Below, one piece after another: positions 34,511 through 34,796 of a DNA stretch of 34,796 nt. A program made the translations under genes and the position numbers. The notes beneath the pieces were generated by a model that was not told the origin of the DNA, ran no database searches, and saw only the letters and a list, made by a program, of their open reading frames with translations. Origin of the DNA: Syntrophobacteraceae bacterium (GTDB lineage: Bacteria; Desulfobacterota; Syntrophobacteria; Syntrophobacterales; Syntrophobacteraceae); contig PXBG01000005.1 of the NCBI GenBank assembly GCA_003566995.1, positions 1 through 34,796 on the forward strand. Direction: 5' to 3'. The first letter of the stretch is position 1; each line of letters opens with the position of its first letter.

Positions 34511-34796
34511 GCGTATCTCCTTGGAATACGGCGATAAAAAGCCACGGGCTATCATGAGGTCGTTGAATGTGGAAACTCGAGATGGTTGCGAACCGCAAGC
34601 GATGAAACCTGCCCTTTGAGCGAACTTCCTGGCTCCGCAAGCTCGGCTCAAAGTCGGTATTTTATCAGGTATTCTATTAAAAGCATGATTTATTAGGCCA
34701 CACCATCCCCTTTTAAATCAACAAAAAAACCACTGAAGCTTTGGGGGTCCATTGCAGCAAACATCCCGCACTTCCATGTGTTCTTCCCGCGACGAA
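34511..34796. other. Upstream region of treS-mak
   Basis: About 286 bases to the window edge contain no gene that I can support. On the minus strand the part from 34655 to 34730 is AT-rich, as expected of a promoter. Candidate -10 boxes TAGAAT and TAAAAT (each 5/6) lack a good -35 partner, so no promoter is called. A leader hairpin lies at 34614-34653. A second hairpin, TTGCG-AAC-CGCAA, lies at 34586-34598. Confidence 0.4.
34614..34653 (-). promoter_or_regulatory. Hairpin in the treS-mak leader
   Basis: CTTTGAGC (34614-34621) and GCTCAAAG (34646-34653) form a perfect 8-bp stem. It extends inward with one mismatch and one bulge to about 14 pairs. In the minus-strand leader it lies about 100 bases before the treS start. 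No terminator U-run follows. It may be a regulatory or stability element; this is inferred from position only. Confidence 0.35.

Noticed and set aside
31376-34537. A plus-strand open frame of 1053 codons opposite treS-mak, and others opposite the channel and malQ-treY (20578-22335, 22360-23934, 24034-24828)
   Set aside because: They mirror strongly recognised GH13, kinase and channel genes. Their translations are rich in His, Gly, Val and Pro and lack family motifs. They arise from codon bias in the real genes on the minus strand.
1-34796. CRISPR arrays, insertion sequences, prophage or defence genes
   Set aside because: I looked for regularly spaced repeats, transposase or phage motifs and inverted terminal repeats around genes, and found none.

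Overview
The window is a chromosomal segment of a Gram-negative bacterium of moderate to high GC content (judged by eye). An outer-membrane assembly lipoprotein (BamD) marks a diderm. The core run rho-rpmE-prfA-prmC-murA, the RadA, Rho and SucCD sequences, an OadG-like membrane protein and a large bifunctional MalQ-TreY enzyme together suggest a deltaproteobacterial lineage (Desulfobacterota, perhaps the Syntrophobacter group). That placement is inference from protein flavour and gene order, since no rRNA or tRNA gene is present. No mobile element, CRISPR array, defence system or secondary-metabolite cluster was seen.

Layout. (1) 1-2300, minus strand: sucC-sucD (succinyl-CoA synthetase), with a promoter and an overlapping inverted-repeat operator candidate upstream. 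(2) 2697-5197, plus: gatB (tRNA amidotransferase subunit B) and mtnA (methylthioribose-1-phosphate isomerase), tail-to-tail with radA (minus, 5207-6586). (3) 6796-8758, plus: trxA with a clear sigma-70 promoter, a 670-base gap holding a strongly folded RNA candidate, then bamD. (4) 8759-17863, plus: a long structured rho leader with a tiny ORF, rho, rpmE, prfA, prmC, murA, comEC and two small unknown genes. This is an information-processing and envelope run. (5) 17927-19511, plus: xthA (exonuclease III) and an orphan OadG-like small membrane protein. (6) 19571-34510, minus: a six-gene run transcribed toward the left, treS-mak, glgB, treZ, malQ-treY, a two-TM potassium channel with tandem RCK domains, and a short-chain dehydrogenase. 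Gaps between these genes are only 1 to 89 bases.

The last region is the most distinctive part. It combines two trehalose routes and glucan remodelling in one transcription unit. MalQ and GlgB shape alpha-glucans, TreY and TreZ cut trehalose from the glucan ends, and TreS interconverts trehalose and maltose. The fused maltokinase can then make maltose-1-phosphate. A ligand-gated K+ channel follows directly. This looks like an osmo-adaptation or carbon-storage unit linking compatible-solute turnover with potassium flux. GlgE, the usual consumer of maltose-1-phosphate, is not in the window.

Other points of interest are a candidate structured RNA at 7335-7488, a possible rho leader peptide with a duplicated Shine-Dalgarno segment, and compact hairpins just after several stop codons that lack U-tracts.
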